Of a stretch of DNA of 64,000 bases, positions 34,328-42,529 are shown in pieces. The position numbers and the translations under genes were made by a program. The notes under the pieces are model-generated. The model had not been told where the DNA came from. It was given only the letters and a program-made list of their open reading frames with translations, and did no database searches. The stretch is from an uncultured Selenomonadales bacterium (lineage in GTDB: Bacteria; Bacillota; Negativicutes; Selenomonadales; Selenomonadaceae), in the NCBI GenBank assembly GCA_900321035.1, contig ONUH01000004.1, forward strand, positions 113,627 through 177,626, in the 5' to 3' direction. Positions within the stretch are counted from its first letter, which is position 1, and each line of letters begins with the position of its first letter.

Positions 34328-35635
34328 CTATTGGATGACCTCAATGACTTCCGGCGCGCCGTTTGCTCCCACGCGGCAGCGGCGATGCGCTTCGCGGAGA
34401 GGAACCCCGGTGACGTTCAGCTTGAAATTCTCCGGGTCGGTCATCACGAACCAATCCTTCGGCACCTCTTCGGCGAAAATCAATTCGTTCCGAAGCGTGA
34501 AACTGCTGTCGCAATCGACGCGGCGAATGTCCCCGTTCGTCAGGTCATAGACCCGAAGCTCGTGCCGGTTTTCCAGTTCCGTCATGGTCTGTGCGTCATA
34601 GCCTTTTTCGTAGTCTTCCGGCGCAGGTGCGATCAGGACGTCCACATAGAGATATTTCCGCCCGTCCCTCATTTTCACCAGCACGGGATGGATGCCGTTG
34701 GACCGCACGGGATCGGTGAACACCGTTTCCTCCTTGCCCAGGATCCCGTCGCTGCCTGCCGCCGCCGCGCTTCCGCGGATGATATGGATCCCATTGACGT
34801 CGCCTTTGACCTCGATCGTGCTCAGCACGGAATCGCCGAGGAAAGCCCGCATCGGCGTTCTCGGCTCAATCTCCATGCACCACTGGTCGGGGGCATGGCG
34901 GTATTTCTCCTGGAAGCAGAAGCCGTTGACGTCGAAGGTCAGGCTCGCCGTGTAAATCGGGGCATAGGGGTCATCGGAAAGACTGAACATGTTGAAGTAA
35001 AACGTTGCGCCGCAGGGGTCCAAGGTCCACGAGCAGCCGCCTTCTTCCATGATTTTCAGCACCTTGACGGCCAGATCCGTCACGGTTCCCGAAACGAAGA
35101 GACCGTCGGGATAATTGCGGCGCAGCACGATGGCTACCTCGTTGGCGAGCATCGGCTTATTGATGAACACGTCGTCCAGGGTCAGCGCCGCCCCTGTGGC
35201 GGTATCGTAGTTCCGCCCTATGACGGCGAAACGCCCGCGCATCCCGCCTCCATACGCGGCCTGTGATTCGGCGAAGCTCACGGCCAGGGAATCCGCGCGA
35301 TGGACATAAAGGGATTCGATGACGTCCGGTCCTTCTTCATCTCCAACCGCCGACGCTTCCACACCGTAGCCCTCCAGCGTCACCGTCAGAGGGAGCCATG
35401 AATCCGACGGCCCGTCGATCAATATGCACGAAAAATGTCTTTTTTCCGCCGCCCACTCCGGTTTGGAATACACGGAATAGGTCCGGAGAGGGATCGGCGT
35501 CCCAAGGTCCGTTTCAAAGTCCGACGCTTCCGCCGCAGCGCGGAACGGCGCGAAATATTGCGGCGCGTCGGAAACGGCTCCGAAAAGGGCAAAGGACGCC
35601 GCTATGGCGAGCGCTAACTTTTTATGTCTTTTCAT
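34328..35635 (-). CDS. Secreted protein of unknown function (435 aa)
   Basis: Start ATG at 35635 is chosen because AGGAGG lies nine bases upstream and the protein then begins with a signal peptide (MKRHKKLALAIAASFALFGAV, cleavage near AEA at about 36). The mature part is beta-rich with no family I recognise. A DVFINKPMLANEVAIVLRRNYPDG segment near residues 150-175 may be a conserved core resembling secreted DUF3298-type proteins, but I cannot confirm that. First of six consecutive minus-strand genes for exported or unknown proteins. Confidence 0.75.
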   Translation of the reverse strand: MKRHKKLALAIAASFALFGAVSDAPQYFAPFRAAAEASDFETDLGTPIPLRTYSVYSKPEWAAEKRHFSCILIDGPSDSWLPLTVTLEGYGVEASAVGDEEGPDVIESLYVHRADSLAVSFAESQAAYGGGMRGRFAVIGRNYDTATGAALTLDDVFINKPMLANEVAIVLRRNYPDGLFVSGTVTDLAVKVLKIMEEGGCSWTLDPCGATFYFNMFSLSDDPYAPIYTASLTFDVNGFCFQEKYRHAPDQWCMEIEPRTPMRAFLGDSVLSTIEVKGDVNGIHIIRGSAAAAGSDGILGKEETVFTDPVRSNGIHPVLVKMRDGRKYLYVDVLIAPAPEDYEKGYDAQTMTELENRHELRVYDLTNGDIRRVDCDSSFTLRNELIFAEEVPKDWFVMTDPENFKLNVTGVPLREAHRRCRVGANGAPEVIEVIQ

Positions 35636-35704
35636 ATATGCCTGCCTCCTGTTTCCATCCTGCTGCTTCAGCAAGAAGAATCCTGTAATCACGGAATCGT
35701 AATA

Positions 35705-36607
35705 TTACTGCAGGAACAACTGCTCGATGACCGCAAGAGCGGCGTCGGCCATGGCCGCGCCGTCGTGCCCTACGCCCGAGACCGTGGCGGCCTGCCAGTT
35801 GAACGGCACGTCCATTTCGGCAGCTTTCTCCTGCGCGACGGCGAAGAAATTCTTGCCGCGCTCGAGGCGGTTCATGCCCTGCGCGTCGGCCTCCGGCGTC
35901 TGGCGCAGATTCTCCGTTCGCTTGGTGTCCGCCTCGCCGAGCAGGATCACGACGGGCTTCGCGAAGGCCGCCGCCAGTTCGTCATCGGAAAGCGGTACGC
36001 CGTCCAATCCGTAGGGGAAGCGCGCGTTCTCGTCGGGCATCGTGTACCAGCCCGCGTTGGCCGGCATGATAAGATTCGCCTCGGTCGGGCCGCCGAAAAG
36101 CGCGTAGCGGTGGACCATCTGCGCGCCCGCGGAGTGGCCGAAGACGGCCACAGGACTCGACGCCGCGCCCATGCGCTCCTTGACGTCGCGGATCACGCGA
36201 TCGACGACGGGGAAGACCCATTCGTCCTTCGGCTGGAGATTGCCTTTCCCGTTCGTCTTGTCCATGAGATTTCCGATGTTGTAATACCGGGAGCCCGGAT
36301 ATTTCGCGTCGGTGAACTCGGGGCAGACGATCAGGAGCCCGTCTTCGTCGGCGAAGCGTTCCCAGCTTGCGCGGTAGTCGTCGGCGTTCCGGTTCATACC
36401 GTGAAACACGAACACGATGGGACGCCCCGGCGCCCAATTCGCCGCACGATAGCAGTAAACCGCGAGCGGCGCGGTCGTAGCCCCCGTCGGCTCCTGCATC
36501 TCATAGACTGATTCGCCTACGGGAAGCTCCCGCGCGAAAGCGACGGAAGCCATCGCAAAAAGTACTATCAAAGCGACAGCAAACATTTTCAGTATATTGT
36601 TTTTCAA
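35705..36607 (-). CDS. Secreted alpha/beta-hydrolase (esterase/depolymerase-like)
   Basis: 300 aa. A signal peptide (residues 1-25, ending AFA) is followed by an alpha/beta-hydrolase: oxyanion region FVFHGMNRNADDYR, nucleophile elbow GHSAGAQ (Ser near residue 150), a candidate Asp in LLGEADTKR and His in GVGHDG. The layout resembles LpqC/PHB-depolymerase-type esterases. Substrate unknown. A decayed direct/inverted repeat region lies upstream (36,610-36,710). Confidence 0.88.
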   Translation of the reverse strand: MKNNILKMFAVALIVLFAMASVAFARELPVGESVYEMQEPTGATTAPLAVYCYRAANWAPGRPIVFVFHGMNRNADDYRASWERFADEDGLLIVCPEFTDAKYPGSRYYNIGNLMDKTNGKGNLQPKDEWVFPVVDRVIRDVKERMGAASSPVAVFGHSAGAQMVHRYALFGGPTEANLIMPANAGWYTMPDENARFPYGLDGVPLSDDELAAAFAKPVVILLGEADTKRTENLRQTPEADAQGMNRLERGKNFFAVAQEKAAEMDVPFNWQAATVSGVGHDGAAMADAALAVIEQLFLQ

Positions 36608-36711
36608 TCGCTGTACCTTCTTTCTGAGAGTGGAGAGTGAAGAGTGAAGTTATTACGAGGATGAACAGCGATACCACTCCACACTCCACTCTTCAATCTT
36701 CACTCTGTCAC
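36608..36711. repeat. Imperfect inverted repeat of CACTC/GAGTG units
   Basis: GAGAGTGGAGAGTGAAGAGTGAAG near 36,628 and ACTCCACACTCCACTCTTC then CTTCACTCT near 36,676-36,705 are roughly complementary across a 20-base centre. It resembles short intergenic repeats built of AGAGTG units. No gene is seen here. Confidence 0.5.
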
Positions 36712-38430
36712 TCATTTTCCGCCTAATTCTGCCGGTCTCGGCGGGACCGGATTCTGTTCGTCCTTGAAGAGGCGAACGAAGGCCGCGCCTCCCCGGTCGA
36801 AGTAGAAGGAACCGACGGCGATGGACAGGAGATGACGGCCCGAGACGTCATAGTAGTAAATCTCGTTGTCGTTCCAGACCAGATCGAAATACTTGTCCCA
36901 TACGCGCATGTAGCCGGTGCCGTCCGGCTCCAGCACATACCATAGATCGACGCCGTACTTGCGGGCGTCCTCACCGTAAGTGAAACGCTCGTCAATGAGC
37001 TTTTGCAGCGCCTCGACGGTGGCTGCCTCCGCCGGACCTTTCGGCGCTTTCTCCCGTTCCTCTTTCGTCATCGGCGTTTTCACGAAATCCTTGTAGCCCT
37101 GGATTCGGTCGAGACGCCAGAATCCCGCTTTCGTGCGCGGCCCTTCGGGAATTCCAAAGCTCTTGCGGCTGTTCGCGGGGCCGACGGCGATATGGCTGAC
37201 GGGCGGCTTTTCGCCCTCGGCCAGCTCATATTCGAGGCAGAGGTCCGTCCTGATTCCGCCGAACCAGCGCGGATACCATTTCACGGTCCTGCCGCTTACC
37301 TCGATGCGGCCGTACTTAATCTCTGTGCCGTAGCCGGGGCGCTCGATGTACCAGTACTCGGTCAGGCCGTCCCGATTGTCCCAATAGAAGAACATATCGT
37401 GCAGGAATGCGAAAGCAATATCCTTCTTCTGCTTGCGGTATTTGTCGTCTTCACCCAGCGGGAAGAACCACTTGTCCTCGGTATCTCCGCTGCGGACATA
37501 GCCGTAGCCGCCGCGCTCGCCGGTCGGCACCAGCACGATAAAATGATCGGCGGGGTTCGTCGTCGGGTCGCCCGCGTCGGCCTTCGTCACCTTGCCGCCT
37601 TCGGTCCACTGCTTCAGGCGATAGACCTGTCCCGGAAGCTCCTTGCCGAGGTCGGGGCCGTCGATGATCGCGTTGGACGAGAACGCCGTGTCGCTGACCG
37701 AGCCGCCCAGCTGGAGCACCATGCCCGGAGACAGCGGCGACTTCGCCATGAAGTCGCTCTCGCGCTCGAAGACGTAAACCTCTTCGATGTTTCCGCGCAT
37801 CTGCTGGCAGTAGATCAGGCGGTTTCCCTCGAGGCTGTAATGGCCGGACGTCTCATGCGGAAAGGTCAGCGTGATCGTCCTGTCGTTCCATTTGACGGGC
37901 TTGACGTAGTTGTCGCCATCTACGGCGCCGTACTTGTCAAAGGTGCCCGTGCCGTCCTCCTTCAGCACTAAATGGTAGCCGTTGGCGATGTGGCCGATCA
38001 GCATGCCCATGCCCGGATAGATATATTCCTGCACCTGCACCCAGCGGCCCGCAACTTTCTTCATATCGACGGGGCCTTTCGCGCTCTGCATTTCCCCGTC
38101 GCGGTAATGGTATTTCTTGTTGTGGTACTGATTGTCGTAGCTGGCGTGCTTCAGTTCCCGCGGCAGCTTCACGTTGTCGGGGTGGTTCGGCTGCTCGGTC
38201 TGCATGATGTCGCCGAGCCGCAGGAACGCTTCGGAAAACGTGCCGTTCCGCTTCAACGCTTCCTGCCAGGCCGCGTCTACCGGCTCCTTGTCCGGCGTCC
38301 CGCGCGACGCCTGCACCGACGATTTCCCGCCGCCGCCCGAAGGCGTTCCGCCGCCTCCGCCGCAGCCGGCCAGCGGCACCAGGAGCAGCGTCGCCAAAGC
38401 CGCGCATAGAAGTTTTGCTTTAAGGTTCAT
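36712..38430 (-). CDS. Lipoprotein of unknown function (572 aa)
   Basis: ATG 38430 behind AGGAGGGG gives a lipoprotein signal ending in the lipobox LAGC (Cys near residue 24) and a Gly/Ser-rich tether. The mature part contains two lipocalin-like modules: around VAGRWVQVQEYIYPGMGM with LVLKEDGTGTFDKYG, and near the C-terminus YVLEPDGTGYMRVWDKYFDLVW. Between them is a unique middle. The EDGTGT/W-N-D pattern recurs in neighbouring genes, suggesting a family of related surface proteins. Function unknown. Confidence 0.78.
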   Translation of the reverse strand: MNLKAKLLCAALATLLLVPLAGCGGGGGTPSGGGGKSSVQASRGTPDKEPVDAAWQEALKRNGTFSEAFLRLGDIMQTEQPNHPDNVKLPRELKHASYDNQYHNKKYHYRDGEMQSAKGPVDMKKVAGRWVQVQEYIYPGMGMLIGHIANGYHLVLKEDGTGTFDKYGAVDGDNYVKPVKWNDRTITLTFPHETSGHYSLEGNRLIYCQQMRGNIEEVYVFERESDFMAKSPLSPGMVLQLGGSVSDTAFSSNAIIDGPDLGKELPGQVYRLKQWTEGGKVTKADAGDPTTNPADHFIVLVPTGERGGYGYVRSGDTEDKWFFPLGEDDKYRKQKKDIAFAFLHDMFFYWDNRDGLTEYWYIERPGYGTEIKYGRIEVSGRTVKWYPRWFGGIRTDLCLEYELAEGEKPPVSHIAVGPANSRKSFGIPEGPRTKAGFWRLDRIQGYKDFVKTPMTKEEREKAPKGPAEAATVEALQKLIDERFTYGEDARKYGVDLWYVLEPDGTGYMRVWDKYFDLVWNDNEIYYYDVSGRHLLSIAVGSFYFDRGGAAFVRLFKDEQNPVPPRPAELGGK

Positions 38431-38460
38431 AAACACCCCTCCTAAAAAAGAATAAAAATT

Positions 38461-38517
38461 GCGTCGCAAAAACCCCTCCGGCACTCCGTGCCACCTCCCT
38501 CAATGAGGGAGGCGCAT
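38461..38517. repeat. Dispersed repeat, family A (partial copy)
   Basis: CCCCTCCGGCACTCCGTGCC followed by ACCTCCCTCAATGAGGGAGG: short palindromes typical of the same repeat type found at 40,290, 51,208 and 61,808. It sits between two minus-strand genes. Confidence 0.6.
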
Positions 38518-39225
38518 TTACCCCACTTTCTCAAACACCAGCTGCGGGGATTCCGCGTCGTAGACCGGAATCTGCGTATGGAGCTTTCCGTCCCTGTAGT
38601 CGAAGGTCGTGAACCCGGTAAAATAATCTACTGCGGGATTCTTGGGGCGGATTTTGAACTTGTCCGGGTCGGTTTCCCAGTTCTCGTGAATCACGGCAAA
38701 TTCCACCGGGCCTTCCCATTCGTACTTTGCAAACCGCCAGGAAATCTTTTCGCCTTCGATTTTCAGCGTATAATCCATTCTGTCCTTCGTCTTCCAGACG
38801 CCTTCGATGCGCGGAAGCTCTTTCTCCGTGACCACCGTTACGTTTCCGTAGCGGCTTTCTGTCGTCGGCGAAAGGACCTCGGACTTTTCTCCGGCGACGT
38901 CGAAGACCTTGACGAAATGCATCTGGCCGTCCTCGACCCAAAGGCCCGTGATCTGCGCGTAGTCCTTCTGATCCCCGCGCTCCCTGAGCCCCGTCTGTTC
39001 GAGGTGCAGAACCGTCTTCCCGTCCTCTTCCGTGACGGTGAACGTCGTTTCGAGCTGGGGGCGGTTCATCCACAGGATCAATATGTTTTCGCCGTCGATC
39101 TCGATGCGCGTGCCGTAGTCGCGAGGCTTCCATGCGCCGTCGAGAGACGCGCCGTCCGCGAAAGTAGTCGAAAAAGCGCCGAGAAGGAAAAGCGAAATGA
39201 GAGAAAGCATCGCCGCCGTTTTCAT
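38518..39225 (-). CDS. Secreted protein with two lipocalin-like repeats (235 aa)
   Basis: Signal peptide (residues 1-24, ending FADG) then two similar modules: LDGAWKPRDYGTRIEIDGENI (about 28-48) and IEGVWKTKDRMDYTLKIEGEKI (about 141-162), each a start of a small beta-barrel. ATG 39225 follows AAAGGAG. No enzyme motif. I read it as a duplicated lipocalin-like domain protein of unknown ligand; the internal duplication is visible but the fold is inference. Confidence 0.75.
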   Translation of the reverse strand: MKTAAMLSLISLFLLGAFSTTFADGASLDGAWKPRDYGTRIEIDGENILILWMNRPQLETTFTVTEEDGKTVLHLEQTGLRERGDQKDYAQITGLWVEDGQMHFVKVFDVAGEKSEVLSPTTESRYGNVTVVTEKELPRIEGVWKTKDRMDYTLKIEGEKISWRFAKYEWEGPVEFAVIHENWETDPDKFKIRPKNPAVDYFTGFTTFDYRDGKLHTQIPVYDAESPQLVFEKVG

Positions 39226-39248
39226 CGGTGCACTCCTTTTATAATACT

Positions 39249-39282
39249 AAGGGCGGGCAATAAAAGTGCTGCCCGCCCTATA
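39249..39282. terminator. Hairpin between two secreted-protein genes
   Basis: GGGCGGGCA and TGCCCGCCC form a nine-pair stem around ATAAAAGTGC. On the plus strand TATATTTTATTT follows; on the minus strand TTAGTATTAT follows. It probably ends the transcript of the lipoprotein gene at 39292. Confidence 0.65.
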
Positions 39283-39291
39283 TTTTATTTA

Positions 39292-40254
39292 TTAGAAGTC
39301 GATACGATACAGTTTTTTCGCGCTCTCGTCGTACGCAATAATGCTGTTGCCCTTGACTGTAGCCAGCGCGAAGACGCCGAAGGTGATTTTCCCTTCGCCC
39401 AGCTTCTTGCCGGACTTTTTCTCAAAGACGCGGAAATTGCCGTCGGGATCGGCGAAAATCACATACTTGTCCGTGACGCAGAAGCCCTTGCGGCTGCCTT
39501 CCATACCTTCGTAGCGGCGAACTTCCTTGCCTTTCTTGTCGAAGGCGACGAGCACCGGCACCTTCTTGTTCTGCCCTGGCTTCTGGAGAACCGAGCGCAC
39601 AAAGATCTCGTCCTTGTCGGAAGCCACCGGGAAGAACTGCGCGTTCTTGAAGTCCGGGCTGGTCGCCGTCAAATCCGGGATAATCTCCTGCACGTCCTTG
39701 ATGGAGCCGTCTTTCAGCTTGCCCATCTTCAGCTTTTTGCCGCCGAGGAAATAGAACTCATCCCGTCCGGAGATGCCGCCGCCGACTTTCGCAAGAAGCT
39801 GTCCCGGCCACTTGCCGCCGACCTTGGTGGTCTTGCCGTCATAGACGACCAGCGCGTCTTTCGGCCCTTTCCAAAGCACCACTTTGTCGTTCATGGCGAT
39901 CGTATGGTTGTCGTCCGTCTCCCCGAGGTCGGCGAAGTCGGAAATCGTCTCGCCCTTCATCGTGACCTTGCCCATGTGGGGCGGTTTGCGCCCGCACTGG
40001 AAATAAACGTCATTGCCCAACACGCCGAGCTCCCATGTGTTGATGTTGTTCCGAAGGTCGACGCCTGTCAGCTCGTAGACCTTTGCCTCATGTGAGCCGA
40101 ATTTGAAGGTCATCGTCGGCGCCGTCTTCGGCGTCTCGACTTTCGGCGCGCCGCTGCCGCCGCTGTTGCCGCCGCCTCCGCCGCAGCCCGCCAGTAAGGA
40201 CACCGTCAGCAGTGCCGCCGACGCCGCGCTCAAAAGCTTTCCTTTCAGGTTCAT
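39292..40254 (-). CDS. Lipoprotein, propeller-like paralogue 1 (320 aa)
   Basis: ATG 40254 behind AGGAGG. Lipobox LLAGCGGGGG, Gly/Ser tether, then MTFKFGSHEAKVYELTGVDL. It ends in KLYRIDF. The body consists of repeated short strands with FDKKGKEVRRYEG- and FEKKSGKKLGEG-like units, as in beta-propeller proteins. It is clearly paralogous to the next gene upstream (40384-41406), sharing the start of the mature domain, the last 60 residues and the final tail. Function unknown; surface location is inferred from the lipobox. Confidence 0.82.
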   Translation of the reverse strand: MNLKGKLLSAASAALLTVSLLAGCGGGGGNSGGSGAPKVETPKTAPTMTFKFGSHEAKVYELTGVDLRNNINTWELGVLGNDVYFQCGRKPPHMGKVTMKGETISDFADLGETDDNHTIAMNDKVVLWKGPKDALVVYDGKTTKVGGKWPGQLLAKVGGGISGRDEFYFLGGKKLKMGKLKDGSIKDVQEIIPDLTATSPDFKNAQFFPVASDKDEIFVRSVLQKPGQNKKVPVLVAFDKKGKEVRRYEGMEGSRKGFCVTDKYVIFADPDGNFRVFEKKSGKKLGEGKITFGVFALATVKGNSIIAYDESAKKLYRIDF

Positions 40255-40289
40255 CAAAAGATATCGCCTCCTGTATTTTCTCTAAAAAC

Positions 40290-40377
40290 TCCCCCCGTCA
40301 GCTTCGCTGCCCCCCTCATGGAGGGGGCCTGCTTGGCCTCCCTCATAGAGGGAGGTGCCCGAAGGGCGGAGGGAGTT
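40290..40377. repeat. Dispersed repeat, family A
   Basis: CCCCCCGTCAGCTTCGCTGC, then CCCCCTCATGGAGGGGG, then CCTCCCTCATAGAGGGAGG and GCCCGAAGGGCGGAGGGAG: a string of small palindromes between the paralogous lipoprotein genes. Related copies are at 38,461, 51,208 and 61,808. Confidence 0.7.
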
Positions 40378-40383
40378 CACACA

Positions 40384-41406
40384 TCAGAAGTCAATGCGAT
40401 ACAGTTTCTTCGCTCGGTCGTCGTACACGATGACGTCGTTGCCCTTCACCGTGCAGAGCGCGAACGGACGCATCTCGATTTTCGCCTCGCCAAGTTCCTT
40501 GCCGGACTTCCTGTCATAGACCCGGAAAACGCCCTTCGAGCCGGTGGCGATCACATAGTTTTCCGTGACGGCCCATCCGCGCGGCAGTTCCTTCACGCCC
40601 TCATAGCGGCGGAGCTCCTTGCCGCTCTTATCGAAAGCGATGAGCATCGGCGTATCGTCCTTTTCGCCGTCCTTCTTCGGAAGGAAGTAGCGGATGTAGA
40701 TCTCGCCGTCTTTGACGCAGACGGACTTGAAGGACACCCGCCCAAACTCCGGGTCGAGCTTCTGGTAGTCCTCGATCAGCTTCTTGTTGATCTTCCATTC
40801 GCCGTTTTCCAGCTGCTGCTCCCGCAATTCATGTCCCCAAAGCACGAAAAACTTGTCGGAGTCCGGATCGGCCGCCGGAGAGCCGGACCACTTGCCGGCA
40901 GCCTTGGCCTCCTTGCCGTCGTAAATCACCAGCTTGTCTTTCTCGGTGGCTTTGCGGTTGGACTGCCAAAGGACGATCTTGCCGTTCGTCGTCATCTCGT
41001 GAATGTCGCCGCTGGGGCCGAGATCCGTGAGATTGGCAATGGTCTCGTTCTTCATGGTGACCTTATTCACATGCTGCAGTTTGTCTTCATAATGTTTCGT
41101 ATCGGTGTGGAAAAAGATGTCGTCGCCCATCGCCACGAGCTTGTTCGTTCGGATAATATTTTTGAGATCGACGCCCGTCAGCTCATAGACCTTCGCCTCG
41201 GTCTGGCCAAACTTGAAGGTCATCGTGGGAGGCGTCGAAACCGGCGCGCGGGCGGGAACTTCAATCTTCGGCGGATTATTCGCCGCACCGCTGCCGCTGC
41301 CGCCGCTCGGCTTGCCGCCGCCGCCGCAGCCCGCCAGGAGGGCCGCAGAGACAAGACCTGTCAAAAGCCCCGCCGCGATGCGTTTTGCCAAATTGCCTTT
41401 TTGCAT
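40384..41406 (-). CDS. Lipoprotein, propeller-like paralogue 2 (340 aa)
   Basis: ATG 41406 behind AGGAGAGG. Lipobox LLAGCGGGG, Ser/Gly tether, mature domain starting MTFKFGQTEAKVYELTGVDL and ending AKKLYRIDF. Shared units with paralogue 1 include GKELRRYEG, FRVYDRKSGKELGEAKI and CTVKGNDVIVYD. The middle parts differ more. A recent-looking tandem duplication separated by a family A repeat. No catalytic motif recognised. Confidence 0.82.
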   Translation of the reverse strand: MQKGNLAKRIAAGLLTGLVSAALLAGCGGGGKPSGGSGSGAANNPPKIEVPARAPVSTPPTMTFKFGQTEAKVYELTGVDLKNIIRTNKLVAMGDDIFFHTDTKHYEDKLQHVNKVTMKNETIANLTDLGPSGDIHEMTTNGKIVLWQSNRKATEKDKLVIYDGKEAKAAGKWSGSPAADPDSDKFFVLWGHELREQQLENGEWKINKKLIEDYQKLDPEFGRVSFKSVCVKDGEIYIRYFLPKKDGEKDDTPMLIAFDKSGKELRRYEGVKELPRGWAVTENYVIATGSKGVFRVYDRKSGKELGEAKIEMRPFALCTVKGNDVIVYDDRAKKLYRIDF

Positions 41407-41716
41407 GAAAATCCTCTCCTTTTTATACATCTTTCCCTTTCGGGACTTGCATCCGTTGACCGATTCATACATACCACGCTAAGTTTAGCACAATATTCTG
41501 TATTTTGATATGTGATATAGGTCGTAATTATAGAAATCGGCGTACGAACCTCTTCGTTCCTGCCGGACTTTTTTCCCGCGACGGGCGCGGAAATGGAGAC
41601 GCGATAATTTTTTTGGTAAGAAAATCGGAAAATCAGAAATTCGGAATTCCTTACCTCAGAATTTTTCTATGCGGATGTTTGCAGGCAGATGTTCTTTTCA
41701 TTTCAAGGGGAAGAGC
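41407..41716. other. Intergenic region, 310 bases, no gene seen
   Basis: AT-richer than its neighbours. It should hold the promoter for the minus-strand lipoprotein genes (a TATGTAT element near 41,468 is a weak candidate) and the end of the 218-aa gene's transcript. A run of seven T and direct AAATCGG/AAATTCGG copies lie near 41,610-41,650. No ORF has a ribosome site or plausible composition. Confidence 0.4.
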
Positions 41717-42373
41717 TCATCGACCGGAGAAACCGAAAAATTTCTTGAGCCCCTTTTTCCGTTTCAGTCCCCCTGCGGTAAAGCCGTAGTGGGCGGCGGC
41801 GGCGAGCGTGATGACGTTTTCCAGGAATTCGTCGTACGACAGGTCAAACCATTCCTCAGGGATTTCGGTATGGATCGTCCCGCCGTCGTTGTGGCCGCCG
41901 CCCCACCACCAGGCCTCGTCCAGCTCGGCTTCGTAGGTGCCGTCGTCCATCTTGTTGAAGCAATACCAGGAAGCCCATTCCTTCATACCCTCCGGCGTTT
42001 TCGGTCCTTCGTAGTGCGGCGCGGAATGATCTTTTGCGGAGTAGCCTTCTTCGCCTTTTTCCGCGCTCCTTTTGTAAACGATGAATTTTTCTCCCGTCTC
42101 TTGCGGCACCCGCTTCACGGTCATATTGCCGCTTTGGTAGACGGGCCGCTTCATGCCCTTCACACGGTTCTCTTCCGTCATGATCTCGGCTATGAATGGG
42201 ACGGCGCCCTTTTGTTCCGTCGAATGCTTGAAGACCTGGGGGATATCTTCTTTTTCCAGGCCGATGAACGGAAAATCCGATGTGGAATAGTTGGTGTCGC
42301 CGTTTTCGTAAACAAAGTAGCCGGCGATACAGTGATCCTTGTAATACACGTTGTAATGATCCTTTATTTTCAT
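41717..42373 (-). CDS. Cytoplasmic protein of unknown function (218 aa)
   Basis: ATG 42373 with AAAGGAGG upstream. No signal peptide or membrane helix. Notable are the aromatic segment WASWYCFNKMDDG and the unusual ELDEAWWWGGGHNDGG (about residues 150-166), with DGGTIHTEIPEEWFDLSYDEFLEN after it. The C-terminus is basic (LKRKKGLKKFF). I do not recognise the family. Confidence 0.7.
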   Translation of the reverse strand: MKIKDHYNVYYKDHCIAGYFVYENGDTNYSTSDFPFIGLEKEDIPQVFKHSTEQKGAVPFIAEIMTEENRVKGMKRPVYQSGNMTVKRVPQETGEKFIVYKRSAEKGEEGYSAKDHSAPHYEGPKTPEGMKEWASWYCFNKMDDGTYEAELDEAWWWGGGHNDGGTIHTEIPEEWFDLSYDEFLENVITLAAAAHYGFTAGGLKRKKGLKKFFGFSGR

Positions 42374-42479
42374 GCGGAAAACCTCCTTTTCCGATCCCGT
42401 TCCATTTTATCATGCCGAAAGCGGGGAATCCATGAATCTCTTGTAGTGATTTTAAGGGGGCGTGCCTCTGGTTAAAGGA

Positions 42480-42512
42480 AAAGGCTCCCGGGAATTTCCC
42501 GGAAGCCTTGTG
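42480..42512 (-). terminator. Terminator of the MFS transporter gene
   Basis: AAGGCTTCCGGGAAATTCCCGGGAGCCTT (minus strand) is a near-perfect hairpin, followed by TTCC and a T-containing stretch. It lies 18 bases downstream of the stop at 42530. Confidence 0.75.
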
Positions 42513-42529
42513 CATTTCGTTTTGGTTTT

